A stretch of DNA of 64,000 nt, from assembly GCA_003612585.1 (NCBI GenBank), contig RAZH01000009.1, forward strand, positions 62,001 through 126,000. The letters run 5' to 3'. Every line of letters starts with the position of its first letter. The first letter of the stretch is position 1. This document shows positions 44,641-53,956 of the stretch, piece after piece. This DNA is from a bacterium 1XD42-54 (lineage in GTDB: Bacteria > Bacillota > Clostridia > Lachnospirales > Lachnospiraceae). The notes beneath the pieces were generated by a model. That model saw nothing but the letters and a program-made list of their open reading frames with translations. It had not been told where the DNA came from and ran no database searches. The position numbers were made by a program, and so were the translations under genes.

Positions 44641-45585
44641 TTAATTAAAATAAACAAGATCCTCATCCGGCGGCCCTGTTAATTCATACGTTTCCCCATA
44701 CAAAACAGGTCCTACCTCTCCGTAATCCTTCACAAACTCATATTTCACAGTGGCTGTCAGCCATATCCACTGACGCGATTTCAACTGATCTGCAAAAGCA
44801 CTTTTACAGATATAACCGACAAAACGAATGTCGTCGGCACAGCACGTCATGGCATTGCGTCCAGGCACAAAAACACCGTCCGGAAAATGACGGTTTTTCA
44901 TGACCTTGGCGCGGAAGCGAACCTTTTTTCCTGTATAGCGGTCCTGCGCCTCAAACGCATCCAGATACCAAAGCCCATAATCAATATCCTCAATCTGGAT
45001 TACATCTGCATTCAGATCATAAGGCGGCTGGTCCATACCAGGATCAATCGGTTCTCCTTCTTCATCCTCGAAATACACCATTGCCCGCGGATTCAGACCG
45101 CGCACAGTCCGGCGGAAGGACTGCAACTCCATCTCTTCCGTACACCGGTTAAATACAACCATCTCTGTGTATAAAAACAGATTGCTCAAAATGCTCCGCA
45201 TGTTATTCAGATACACAGAAAATGTACTGCCATCCACGACTGTAATGACCTGCGCAATGTCAAGCTCGTACGGCATCTCATTCCCAAACAGCCATTTACA
45301 GTCCCACATGCCGTTCATCTCAATAAAAATTCGCTTCGGTCTGTAATGTTTCAGGCACATTTTCAAAAAATCCACATGAAACTCTGCCTCTTCCTCCACG
45401 GTAATCACAGAAATGTTCATCTCCGCCAGCATTTTTTCATCGTACTCTTCCTCTCCCTCTTCGCAGAGAATCAAAAGCCCGCACTGTCCATCGTCAAAAT
45501 CTCCGCCTGTGAGCACATCCGAAAGAAACGTCGTTTTACCGCCTTCCAGAAAACCTGTAATCAGATAAATCGGTATCTGCTGCAT
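44641..45585 (-). CDS. CobW/P47K GTPase with a YcgQ-like (DUF1980) C-terminal domain
   Basis: A 314-residue protein. The N-terminal GTPase has Walker A GFLEGGKTTF (11-20) and a Walker B-like IFIEMNGMWD, but not the CxCC metal motif of true CobW/ZNG1 proteins. The C-terminal about 100 residues (Y.GKKVRFRAKV, VPGRNAMTCCADDIRFVGYICK, QWIWLTATV) match the pattern of the C-terminal half of YcgQ/TIGR03943 proteins, where an R..MTCCA.D motif is typical. These are zinc-linked partners of CobW-type GTPases in Bacillota. This looks like a fused version. It lies 40 bases after the His-rich CobW gene. A metal-homeostasis role is inferred. Confidence 0.72.
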   Translation of the reverse strand: MQQIPIYLITGFLEGGKTTFLSDVLTGGDFDDGQCGLLILCEEGEEEYDEKMLAEMNISVITVEEEAEFHVDFLKMCLKHYRPKRIFIEMNGMWDCKWLFGNEMPYELDIAQVITVVDGSTFSVYLNNMRSILSNLFLYTEMVVFNRCTEEMELQSFRRTVRGLNPRAMVYFEDEEGEPIDPGMDQPPYDLNADVIQIEDIDYGLWYLDAFEAQDRYTGKKVRFRAKVMKNRHFPDGVFVPGRNAMTCCADDIRFVGYICKSAFADQLKSRQWIWLTATVKYEFVKDYGEVGPVLYGETYELTGPPDEDLVYFN

Positions 45586-45625
45586 TGCTCTCCCCTCTTT
45601 CTATTCACAATAAATTTGCAATAAT

Positions 45626-46723
45626 TTACAGGCCAAACAGTTCCGTCAGGGCCTCCTCCTGCAACTTAGAACCAATCACGCAAAGTCTTCCCGTATAATC
45701 GGGAGCCCCTGTCCGGATTTCATACTCCCCCGGAACCATATCAAAATGAATCCAGCTTCCGTCCTCACACGGAACCATTCCTTTCGCCCGCAGCACAATC
45801 CCATAAGCTTCTGAATCACTCAGTGTTTTCAAAATACGTTCCACTTCATCCTTGTCATACTGCCTCGGCGTCTCTCTTCCCCAGGAAGTAAACACCTCAT
45901 CTGCATGATGGTGGTGGTGATGGTCGTGATGATGGTCGCAGCTACAATGCTCCTCATGATCGTGATGGTGGGCATGACCACAGGCCTCATCGTGGTCATG
46001 GTGATGCTCGTGTTCACAGCCACAAGCCTCGTCATGGTCATGGTGGTGCTCGTGTTCACAGCCACAAGCCCCGTTGTGATCATGGTGATGCTCGTGCGCC
46101 TCCTTCATCAGCATCTGCGCCAGCACATCACTGCCTTCCATCGCATGCAGGATCTGCTCCCCTGACAACTTGTCCCACGGCGTTGTCACAACCGTTGCCG
46201 CCGGATTCTTTTCACAGATCATTTCTGCGGCCTTCAGCTGTTTTTCTTCAGAAAGCTTCTGTGTACGGCTCAGTATCACGGTTGCCGCACTCTCTATCTG
46301 GTCATTATAGAACTCGCCAAAGTTTTTCATATACATTTTTATCTTAGATGCATCTGCCACTGTGGTCAGAGCATTGAGTACCAGCCCGGCTTCCTCTGCC
46401 GCGTCCTCCACAGCTTTTTTCACATCAGAAAGTTTCCCCACTCCGGACGGCTCGATGATGATGCGATCCGGTGAGAATTTCTGTGTCACTTCCCGAAGCG
46501 CCTTGCCGAAATCTCCAACAAGAGAACAGCAGATGCACCCCGAATTCATCTCCGTAATGTTAATCCCAGCATCCTTCAGAAAGCCTCCGTCAATTCCAAT
46601 CTCTCCAAATTCATTTTCAATCAGTACAATTTTCTGACCTGCAAAGACTTCCTGAATCAGCTTTTTGATCAGCGTTGTCTTTCCAGCGCCAAGAAAGCCC
46701 GAAATAATATCTACCTTCGTCAT
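45626..46723 (-). CDS. CobW-type GTPase with His-rich metal-binding insert
   Basis: A 365-residue GTPase of the COG0523 metallochaperone family. Walker A is GFLGAGKTT (9-17), the metal motif GCICCS lies at 62-67 (CxCC), and the switch region is EPSGVGK. A His/Asp/Cys/Glu-rich insert spans about residues 210-273 with tandem EHEHHHDHDEACGC units and a closing run of His, ideal for storing zinc or another transition metal. The C-terminal CobW_C domain (about 285-365) follows. These proteins deliver metal to target enzymes, usually under zinc limitation. A YcgQ-tailed GTPase follows downstream. A sigma-A promoter precedes it. Confidence 0.92.
   Translation of the reverse strand: MTKVDIISGFLGAGKTTLIKKLIQEVFAGQKIVLIENEFGEIGIDGGFLKDAGINITEMNSGCICCSLVGDFGKALREVTQKFSPDRIIIEPSGVGKLSDVKKAVEDAAEEAGLVLNALTTVADASKIKMYMKNFGEFYNDQIESAATVILSRTQKLSEEKQLKAAEMICEKNPAATVVTTPWDKLSGEQILHAMEGSDVLAQMLMKEAHEHHHDHNGACGCEHEHHHDHDEACGCEHEHHHDHDEACGHAHHHDHEEHCSCDHHHDHHHHHHADEVFTSWGRETPRQYDKDEVERILKTLSDSEAYGIVLRAKGMVPCEDGSWIHFDMVPGEYEIRTGAPDYTGRLCVIGSKLQEEALTELFGL
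45905..46096 (-). repeat. Tandem His-codon repeats in the CobW gene
   Basis: Imperfect 42-bp units encoding EHEHHHDHDEACGC and close variants are arranged in tandem, followed by His-rich degenerate copies. Near-identity of the units suggests recent expansion by slippage. Confidence 0.85.
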
Positions 46724-46856
46724 GATACCCCTTCTTTCTTACCATTCCTAATCTCAGTATACCCAATGCAGCACACATTTATCTGTGCGCACCGAACGGC
46801 TGCCAGGCTGTCTGTATCAAAATGTTGCAACAAACACCCTCTGTTACTAATAAAAT

Positions 46857-46885
46857 ATAGTACAACAATTTCACCTGCAAGTCAA
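46857..46885 (-). promoter_or_regulatory. Promoter of the CobW GTPase operon
   Basis: On the minus strand TTGACT, a 17-base spacer and TACTAT lie about 135 bases before the start codon. A loose inverted pattern (TGTTACTA/TAGTACAACA) overlaps the -10, which could be an operator, but it is imperfect. The rest of 46724-46974 shows nothing else. Confidence 0.55.
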
Positions 46886-46974
46886 TTACAGCAAACAGGC
46901 ATACTCAGGCCAAATTTCAGGATTGGAGAGTCCTTGTAGATGAAAGCATTTGCTTTTTTAAAGGTCGCCTTCAA

Positions 46975-48330
46975 CTATTCTGATATCACAGCAAATTTCT
47001 TGCCGCCCGGCGCCTTTCGCATCCGAATCACATACACTGGAATCAGAGGAACAAGAGCTGCAATCCAGGCGCCCGGATCGCACAGGCAAATACCTGCGAA
47101 GCCATACGGTCCTGCCAGAAGCGTTACCATGATTGCACGGGCGATCAGTTCAAACACGCCTCCAAGCATTGGAAACAGGCCGTCTCCCATCCCCTGAAGC
47201 GTATTGCGGTAAACAAAGATCAGTCCAAGCAGCGGATAGCACCACGTTGTCAGATGAAACATGGTTGTACTGATCTCCAGAATCTCTCCGGTCGGATCTT
47301 TCACAAAAAATCCAGTGGCCGCACCGCCGCAAAAGAACATGAGAAGCCCGCAAATCACACTGCCTGCAACTGTGATTACAGTCGCATAGCGAACACCCTG
47401 CCGGATTCTGTCCCATTTTCCGGCCCCCATATTCTGGCCAACATACGTAGCAAGCGTGATGCCGATCGACGGAAAAAGCTGCGTTACAATATTTGCCACT
47501 TTGCCACACGCCGAATAAGCCGCAATGTAGGCTGGTCCAAGCAGATTAACCGCAGACTGCACCATCATCGTTCCAATTGCCGTAATGGAGAACTGCAGTC
47601 CCATCGGGATTCCCATCATCAGAAGCCTTCCTGCGCTGCGCCATGAAAAACGCCTCTCCCCACGCTGTGCGCGCAAAACCGGATACTTTCTGTATACATA
47701 AAAAAAACACGACGCTACTGATACACTCTGTGACACCACCGTGGCGTACGCGGCTCCCGCCACACCAAGCGGAAGCACTGCTACAAACAGAAGATCCAGA
47801 AAAATATTCAAAACAGAAGATACCATAAGAAAAATCAGCGGCGTCCGGCTGTCTCCGAGCGCACGGCTGATACTGAACAGCATATTGTAGGCAATCGTCA
47901 CCGGAAGCCCTGCGAAAATAATGTCAATATATTGCTTCGTGTCTGTAAAAATTTCATCCGGCGCATTCATCATCCGCAGAATCCACCCATTTGCGGCCAG
48001 AAGCCCTGCCGTGAGCAGGAGCGCCATTGCAGCGCACAGATAAACAGACATCACCGTATAATGGCGCAGCCTTTTTTCATCGGAGGCTCCAAAACTCTGT
48101 GCCAGAAGAATCCCAAATCCACTGGCCATCCCATTTACCCAGCCAAACACAAGAAAGGTCAGCGTTCCGGTCATCCCCACCGCCGCCAGTGCATTTACAC
48201 CAAGAAACTGACCTACAATCACAGAATCCACCAGGTTGTAAACATTCTGAAACACATTGCCGATCAGTACCGGAATGGTAAACAAGATCATAAGCCGAAG
48301 CGGACTTCCATTTGTCATATCATTTTTCAT
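46975..48330 (-). CDS. MATE family efflux transporter
   Basis: A 451-residue membrane protein with about twelve hydrophobic segments. The opening LRLMILFTIPVLIGNVFQNVYNLVDSVIVG and ALAAVGMTGTLTFL are typical of the DinF/MATE group of Clostridia. It would export drugs or metabolites against a cation gradient. It is unrelated in close sequence to the MATE at 21.2 kb, sharing only the fold pattern. The start has AAAGGGCTGAAATTCT upstream. It is a single gene with no visible regulator. Confidence 0.9.
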   Translation of the reverse strand: MKNDMTNGSPLRLMILFTIPVLIGNVFQNVYNLVDSVIVGQFLGVNALAAVGMTGTLTFLVFGWVNGMASGFGILLAQSFGASDEKRLRHYTVMSVYLCAAMALLLTAGLLAANGWILRMMNAPDEIFTDTKQYIDIIFAGLPVTIAYNMLFSISRALGDSRTPLIFLMVSSVLNIFLDLLFVAVLPLGVAGAAYATVVSQSVSVASCFFYVYRKYPVLRAQRGERRFSWRSAGRLLMMGIPMGLQFSITAIGTMMVQSAVNLLGPAYIAAYSACGKVANIVTQLFPSIGITLATYVGQNMGAGKWDRIRQGVRYATVITVAGSVICGLLMFFCGGAATGFFVKDPTGEILEISTTMFHLTTWCYPLLGLIFVYRNTLQGMGDGLFPMLGGVFELIARAIMVTLLAGPYGFAGICLCDPGAWIAALVPLIPVYVIRMRKAPGGKKFAVISE

Positions 48331-48405
48331 AGAATTTCAGCCCTTTTTTCTCTATCTTATTTTTTATATTTACTTTTTTATTTTTGCTCGGTTTTCCAGC
48401 CCAAT

Positions 48406-49617
48406 CTATCGTTTTTGTTTGGGTATGGAGACAGACTTTTCGGTAAACAGAACAATGATTGCAGCGCCGAGCAGACCTGCTGCCGTGGCGATTCCCACCA
48501 TCACATTTACACCCGCCATGTCAATCAGGCTGCCCCCCAGGAAAGACGCAAACACACTGCCCAGCGTACATGTTATCGCCATATAAGCCTGTCCTTTAAT
48601 CGCATCCTCTTCTCGTACGGTCTGATTCGCATAATAAACCGGTGCAACAGCCAGCAGGCCCCATCCGAACATCTGGAAAATTTGAATAAAGTAAAACAAC
48701 GTCAGAGATGGCACAAGTAGCGTTGCCGCAGCCTTCAGCGTGATAAAAACTCCGCACACCTTATACCAAGTGCCACTCTCTGCTTTTTTCAGCATATAAG
48801 AAAAGAAAAACAGAGTCGGAAGCTCCATGCATGCACACAGTGACATGACCAGCCCGTTCTCAGCACTCCCGCCGCCCTTGGACTGTATAATTTGATACAA
48901 AAATGTATTGATCAGATGGTGGCTGAGATACAAAAGCGTTGTACCGGCCAGAACGGCTGTAAAACGCGGATACTTTTTCAGAAATGAGGTCTGTACTGTA
49001 CTACCGTTTTCTGTGCGATCGCCCTGTTCTTCCAGTTCCGGCCTCCTGCTTTTCTGAAACGGATAAATCATGACCGTAACCAGCAGCAGCACGTAACACA
49101 CGAAAATCGAAACCGGAATAGATACAATTCCTGCTTTTGCCACCAAAATGCCCAATATGTAAGATACTGCGGCGTATGCAGCCGAACCAATTCCCCTTGC
49201 CAAGCCCCAGTTCAGTTTTTTCCCCTGACTGATCATTTCCGTTCCGAGAGAGTTCACAAACGGAAGCAAAAATTGCAGAAGAACGACACATCCGCCATAA
49301 AATAACCCGGTCAACATAACAGATCTTTGTGAAAAGGCCAGAAGCAGCACAGTTAGTATTGCTGCCACCACACATCCTGCGCTCACTATTGTTTTCAGTG
49401 ATATGGCAGAGGGACGGTCCGCATAGTCTGCCACAAACGGCTGTGCCGCTGCTGCCACAATTCCCGCAACTGCCAGAATCATTCCAATCTGCGCGCTCGT
49501 CAGTCCACATTCCAGCAGATAAACACTGGAAAATCCCACAATACCCGCATAGTTCATCCAGAAAAAGACCATAATCAGCGAATAACAAAGAGTAAGTCCC
49601 TTTCCCGTTCTTTTCAT
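48406..49617 (-). CDS. MFS transporter (LacY/nucleoside-symporter-like)
   Basis: A 403-residue permease with about twelve hydrophobic segments. The pattern SLIMVFFWMNYAGIVGFSSVYLLECG, then LTSAQIGMILAVAGIVAAAAQPFVADYADRP, fits the MFS_1_like/LacY-type group that often imports sugars or nucleosides. Its ATGA start overlaps the stop codon of the AraC-type regulator gene, so the two are co-translated and the regulator probably controls this transporter. GGGAGGAACATTCAAA precedes the ATG. The substrate is unknown. Confidence 0.87.
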   Translation of the reverse strand: MKRTGKGLTLCYSLIMVFFWMNYAGIVGFSSVYLLECGLTSAQIGMILAVAGIVAAAAQPFVADYADRPSAISLKTIVSAGCVVAAILTVLLLAFSQRSVMLTGLFYGGCVVLLQFLLPFVNSLGTEMISQGKKLNWGLARGIGSAAYAAVSYILGILVAKAGIVSIPVSIFVCYVLLLVTVMIYPFQKSRRPELEEQGDRTENGSTVQTSFLKKYPRFTAVLAGTTLLYLSHHLINTFLYQIIQSKGGGSAENGLVMSLCACMELPTLFFFSYMLKKAESGTWYKVCGVFITLKAAATLLVPSLTLFYFIQIFQMFGWGLLAVAPVYYANQTVREEDAIKGQAYMAITCTLGSVFASFLGGSLIDMAGVNVMVGIATAAGLLGAAIIVLFTEKSVSIPKQKR

Positions 49618-50525
49618 TTTGAATGTTCCTCCCTCAATTTCAAACGATATGCAAGCGGCGTAACGGAAAATGCCTCGCGGAACATTTTTCCGAACCGACT
49701 GCTACTACCAAAGCCACAGGCCAGCGCAATGTCCGCAACGGTATCCTCTCCCGATGCCAGCAGTTCTGCCGCCCGTTCAAGTCGCCAGCTCCGGATATAC
49801 TGCACCGGCGTCATATGCAGATACTCCTGAAAGCTTCGGTAACACTCACGCTCACTGCAATGACCCGCTTTTGCAAGATCCGTGATATCAATCTTTTCAC
49901 TGTAATGGTCATAGATATACGACAGTATATTTTTAATCGCCCCATCGTCTGTCTGGCCCAACTTTTCTGGAGCCTTAGGCGGGCAGATTTCCAGAAACCG
50001 AAGCCAGATTTCCGATAAAGCGGCCCGAAGATGAAACTCATACCCATAAGAAGACGCCTGTAATTCAAAAGATCTTCGAAGCAGCTCCACAACCTCTGCC
50101 TCCCCCTTCACATCCGGACGCAGTATAAGCACCCCCTGCCCTGCCGCATCCAGAAACGGCGATACGTATTTCTGATCAATCAGACTGCCTGCCCCGCCTG
50201 ACAAAAAAAACGGCTCAAACAGATGGAGCAGCGCAAGATTGTGATGGCATGCTTCGGGCAGGGCAGTTCTATGTAGTACACTGGCTCCCAGGAATCCACA
50301 ACAGCCTTCCGCAATCACAAACTTTCCTCCCGGAGTAAAATATTCAACAGAACCTTTTTCCATATAGAACAACTCCACCGATCTGTGCCAGTGCCACGGT
50401 GCTTCCATCCGAAATCCTTTATCCATTTTGGAGCAGATTGCATAATATGGAAATTTCTTCGTAAAGCCCGGCATATATTGTTCCCGCGTTCCGCCCTGGT
50501 ACAAAAGCTGATCTACAATATCCAT
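49614..50525 (-). CDS. AraC family transcriptional regulator
   Basis: A 303-residue regulator. An N-terminal cupin-like sensing domain (about residues 25-160: PWHWHRSVELFYMEKGSVEYFTPGG) is followed by two helix-turn-helix units (KIDITDLAKAGHCSERECYRSFQEYL and VADIALACGFGSSSRFGKMFREAF). I prefer the ATG at 50525 with GAGGAGGCAGCTA upstream to an in-frame ATG 54 bases earlier. It is translationally coupled to the downstream MFS gene and is likely its sugar-responsive activator. Confidence 0.9.
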   Translation of the reverse strand: MDIVDQLLYQGGTREQYMPGFTKKFPYYAICSKMDKGFRMEAPWHWHRSVELFYMEKGSVEYFTPGGKFVIAEGCCGFLGASVLHRTALPEACHHNLALLHLFEPFFLSGGAGSLIDQKYVSPFLDAAGQGVLILRPDVKGEAEVVELLRRSFELQASSYGYEFHLRAALSEIWLRFLEICPPKAPEKLGQTDDGAIKNILSYIYDHYSEKIDITDLAKAGHCSERECYRSFQEYLHMTPVQYIRSWRLERAAELLASGEDTVADIALACGFGSSSRFGKMFREAFSVTPLAYRLKLREEHSK

Positions 50526-50877
50526 TAGCTGCCTCCTCACTCTTCTTGTTTCCGAATGAATATATTTGTTTTCCGCCATCCCAATCCTTTCAGGATTATC
50601 TGCTGAAAACGGATTTTCTCCTGATTTTTACTACTTTTTTTCTGCATTATTATACGCAATACCTTTTGTTTTGTATATCTCTTTTCTGCCATGAAATATC
50701 CTTTTTCTGCCCCATTCTCGGTTACAACGACGTTGTCTGCCTGGACTGGACGCTTGGCCTGACCCAGATCATGGACGGCGAACAGGTGCTTGCTGAAAAA
50801 TTGGAAACGTAGACAAAACCCTGTATCTTTGCTGCATAAAACTAATCTCAAGCCCCGCCAGCTTACTGCGGGGTATT
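50526..50877. other. Intergenic region with a possible gene remnant
   Basis: This 352-base gap has no intact gene. On the plus strand, about 50715-50812, a stretch reads NDVVCLDWTLGLTQIMDGEQ and ends at a TAG. Its codon use and sense look like real protein, unlike the AT-rich bases before it. It may be the tail of a decayed gene. A GC stem near 50853-50873 closes the neighbouring response regulator gene. Confidence 0.3.
50853..50873 (-). terminator. Possible terminator of the sensor operon
   Basis: CCCCGC/GCGGGG form a 6-bp stem with a 9-base loop just after the response regulator stop. The following T content is weak (CTTGAG), so termination may be inefficient. Confidence 0.45.
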
Positions 50878-52425
50878 TCACTTGCGTAGCAGCTCCCGCA
50901 TCTCCCCCACCGTCATTCCCGTACTCTTTTTGAATACCTTATAAAAGTACGTCCGCGACGGATATCCGACGCGGCTGCCGATATCCTTTACGGTAAAATC
51001 CCCGTTTATAATCAACTCTATCGCATGTTCGACACGAATATCGGTCAGAACTTCCACAAAGCTTTCCATTGTTTGATGTTTCAGCAGACGGCTCAGATAA
51101 AACGGGCTGACCCCCACGATCTTTGCCACATCCTCCAGGGAAAGATCCTCCATGTAATTCCTTTCCATATAAAGCAGCGCTTCCTGTACGTATCTCTTTC
51201 GGATATCCTGACTGTCTGTTTCCTTTTTTTCTTCCTTTAAAAAATGCGGGACTGCCTCAAACAATGCATCCGGCGTTCGGCACTCCCCAACCTGCCGCCA
51301 CACTCTCTTTGCAAAAAGGCTCTCCGATGTCCCCTCAAAATAACCCGGATCCAGCCGCCGCTTACATTGCAGGATCAGCCGGAAAATCCATAGCTGCAGT
51401 GTTTTCAGGCTGTCCTGCTCTGTCTCATATTGGCTGATTCTTCCGCGTATCTCAGCTTCCAATTCGCTCCACGCTCCGCCTGCCGCCAGCTGTTCCAGCC
51501 CTTCCAGAGCGCCCTCAAGCACGCCCAGTTCCTTTTCTTTTCCCGCTGCCTCAAAAAAATGCAGGGTACTGCCTTCCTGATTCCGCAGTGCAATTTGGCA
51601 CTCGTAAAACGCCTCCGACATTTTTTCAAATTCATATTTCCAGCTGCTCACACCGAACACACAATGGCATCCCGCCTCATCCTCCACCGTCTTTTTCAGC
51701 AGATCTCCCACCCATTCCTGATAGTGAGACGTATGAACTGTCGCCCCGGGAATCAGAAACAGATACAAAATTTCCTTTTTCGGTCGCACCAGGCACGTAC
51801 AGTAGCGTGTGACTGCCTGCTCAATCGCCTCCCGGGCCGCTGCCGGGCAAAACTTTGCATCGCCGACAGAAGCCGCCGCCACCATCACGCCGCCGAAATA
51901 GTCGCCGTTCAAATGCTCAAATAAGACTGCAAATTCCTCCTCATTCGGGCTTCCCAGAAAAATGGAGGACATAATCTCTGCTTCTGCAACCTTGCGGAGC
52001 TGTTTCAGCTTCTGGGAGGAATTTTCTGCTCTGGCGTCTTTCTGTCTTTCTTTTTCAATCGTCTGCAGCACACGTCCAAACGCTTCTCTAAATTTCTGCT
52101 CATCCATCGGTTTCTGAAGATAGTCCGACGCTCCCAGCACAAGCGCTTTTTTTATATAATCGAAATCATGATAAGCTGTATTTATTATCACCTTTGTATC
52201 CATTGATTTCATACGCAGAATTTCGACTGCTTCCAAACCGTTCAGGCCGGGCATATTAATATCCACAATCGCAATATCCGGCTGCTGTTCCCTCACACTT
52301 TGAATCAGATCCACGCCGCTTGCCACACTTGGCAAAAGCTCGACATTTGAAAAAAAGGTCCGTATCATCCGTTCCAGCCCTCTGCACTCAATTACTTCGT
52401 CATCTGCAATAATCACCCGATACAT
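50878..52425 (-). CDS. Response regulator, REC plus AraC-type DNA-binding domain (YesN family)
   Basis: A 515-residue transcription factor. The receiver domain at about 3-120 has IIADDEVIE and phospho-acceptor Asp in IVDINMPG near residue 55. A helical linker domain spans about 150-400. The AraC-type helix-turn-helix pair sits at about 415-515 (DLSLEDVAKIVGVSPFYLSRLLKHQT and VKDIGSRVGYPSRTYFYKVFKK). It overlaps the end of the kinase gene by 26 bases. Together with the kinase and a sugar-binding protein it forms a sugar-sensing two-component unit. Its targets are probably carbohydrate uptake genes, not present in the cassette itself. Confidence 0.93.
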   Translation of the reverse strand: MYRVIIADDEVIECRGLERMIRTFFSNVELLPSVASGVDLIQSVREQQPDIAIVDINMPGLNGLEAVEILRMKSMDTKVIINTAYHDFDYIKKALVLGASDYLQKPMDEQKFREAFGRVLQTIEKERQKDARAENSSQKLKQLRKVAEAEIMSSIFLGSPNEEEFAVLFEHLNGDYFGGVMVAAASVGDAKFCPAAAREAIEQAVTRYCTCLVRPKKEILYLFLIPGATVHTSHYQEWVGDLLKKTVEDEAGCHCVFGVSSWKYEFEKMSEAFYECQIALRNQEGSTLHFFEAAGKEKELGVLEGALEGLEQLAAGGAWSELEAEIRGRISQYETEQDSLKTLQLWIFRLILQCKRRLDPGYFEGTSESLFAKRVWRQVGECRTPDALFEAVPHFLKEEKKETDSQDIRKRYVQEALLYMERNYMEDLSLEDVAKIVGVSPFYLSRLLKHQTMESFVEVLTDIRVEHAIELIINGDFTVKDIGSRVGYPSRTYFYKVFKKSTGMTVGEMRELLRK

Positions 52426-53956
52426 GTTCCGTCTCCTCTTCTTTTACCGGAAGCAGGATACGTACTTCCGTCTCCTGCCCCGGTTCGCTGTACAGTTCTA
52501 TTTTCATCTCATCATGGAAAACATTATCAAGCCGCATATACACATTGCCAAGGCCGATTCCCTCTTCTGCATTCCAGCCCTCGCCAAGCCTTTTCCTCTC
52601 TTGTTCCAGTTTTTCCGATTCCAGCCCCACACCATTGTCAATCACAGATAATATGCCCATCCCTTCTGATTCCTGATACCGCGTGCGAATCAAAATTCTT
52701 CCGCCGCTCTGATACATCCCCACGCCATGGCTGACCGCATTTTCCACCAGAGGCTGCAGAATCAGACAGGGAATCTGTATATGATGGAAGCGCTCATCCA
52801 GATCAAACTCAAATTCAATCCGATCCCCAAACCTTTTTTCCTGCAAACAGATATAGCAGTCCAGAATTTCCAGTTCTCGTGCAAGCGTAACGGATTTCCC
52901 CATGTAATCCAGGCTGTACCGCAGAAGCTCCGCTGTCTTCTGCAGCAGAAAAACAGTCTCCTGCACATCTCCGAGATACGCTGTTTTTGCAATCATATTC
53001 AGCGTATTAAAGAGGAAATGCGGGTTCATCTGCATCTGAAGCACCTTCAGTTCGCTCGATCTGAGCTGGTTTGTAATTTTCAGATTCTCCAGTTCCTTCA
53101 CATGAAGCTCTGCCTTCGCCTCCGCGGCCTCTGTCGTGGCCCGAAACTGTTCCTGAATTTTATCCAGCATTTTATTAAATACCGCAATCAATACGCTAAG
53201 CTCCTGACTGTCGGCCTCCGGAATGTCCACTGCAGTATACTGCGCCATATCTCCATCCCGGATTTCAGCCGCCGCTTCTGTCAGCTTCTGAATCGGATCT
53301 GCAATTTTGTCTGCAAGCCTACGTCCTTTTGCAATGCTGAGCACGGTCAGAAGCAGAATCGCAGCCGCAAATTCGATCTGATACCGCAGCTTTTTCTGTC
53401 TCAGAATCTGCATCCGCTCACTCGCAAAGCCCAGCAGGCTCACATGAAGATTTTTAAACTCCTGGTCAATCTGTTCAAAAATTTCCTGCGACTGCTCATA
53501 GGACTGAAGCATCTGCGCCAAAAGCTTTGATGTGAATTCTTCTTTTCGATTCTCAATATACTGAGCCTTAATCCCTGCTGAAATCTCCGCGTAGGAATAA
53601 AGCATTTCCCGCACATCCTGCACATCACGCACAAATGCCTGGCTCACCGCATGTTCCCCAAGTCCTTCCAGGCACTGTTTTGCCTCTTCCACTGCTATGC
53701 AAAACCCCTGAAACAACTCGTCTTCCCCGCTGCGCACATAGGTGCTCAGATTATGGTTGGCTTCCTCCAGACTGACATAAAACTGATTCAGGCTCTGTAC
53801 CTGTGCCATCGCCATCTCGTACTGACCCACATTCAGCCTGTGGAAAGCCACAGAAAACAAATCCAGAAAAACGGCTGCCCCGATTACCATAAACAGATAA
53901 CGGTACATGTTTTTGCGTATCGTATTCTGCCTGATACTTCTCAATAAATATGCCAT
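52400..53956 (-). CDS. Sensor histidine kinase (YesM/LytS-type)
   Basis: A 518-residue membrane kinase. The first hydrophobic segment lies near residues 17-37, an extracytoplasmic helical region spans about 40-180, the second segment lies near 190-210, then HAMP (about 212-265), a coiled coil, and the phospho-acceptor helix with MNPHFLFNTLN (His_kinase family). The ATPase domain has LILQPLVENAVSHG and DNGVGL. The start at 53956 is set by GGATGGAGAAGCAAT. It overlaps the 3' end of the binding-protein gene by 16 bases, so sensing is probably through that protein. Confidence 0.92.
   Translation of the reverse strand: MAYLLRSIRQNTIRKNMYRYLFMVIGAAVFLDLFSVAFHRLNVGQYEMAMAQVQSLNQFYVSLEEANHNLSTYVRSGEDELFQGFCIAVEEAKQCLEGLGEHAVSQAFVRDVQDVREMLYSYAEISAGIKAQYIENRKEEFTSKLLAQMLQSYEQSQEIFEQIDQEFKNLHVSLLGFASERMQILRQKKLRYQIEFAAAILLLTVLSIAKGRRLADKIADPIQKLTEAAAEIRDGDMAQYTAVDIPEADSQELSVLIAVFNKMLDKIQEQFRATTEAAEAKAELHVKELENLKITNQLRSSELKVLQMQMNPHFLFNTLNMIAKTAYLGDVQETVFLLQKTAELLRYSLDYMGKSVTLARELEILDCYICLQEKRFGDRIEFEFDLDERFHHIQIPCLILQPLVENAVSHGVGMYQSGGRILIRTRYQESEGMGILSVIDNGVGLESEKLEQERKRLGEGWNAEEGIGLGNVYMRLDNVFHDEMKIELYSEPGQETEVRILLPVKEEETEHVSGDYCR

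Noticed and set aside
45905-46096. Regular short repeats considered as a CRISPR array
   Set aside because: The repeats are contiguous, in frame and encode His/Asp/Cys units of the GTPase. There are no spacers.
46847-46870. Possible Zur box near the CobW promoter
   Set aside because: The inverted pattern TGTTACTA/TAGTACAACA needs a 2-base offset and does not match the known Zur consensus well.
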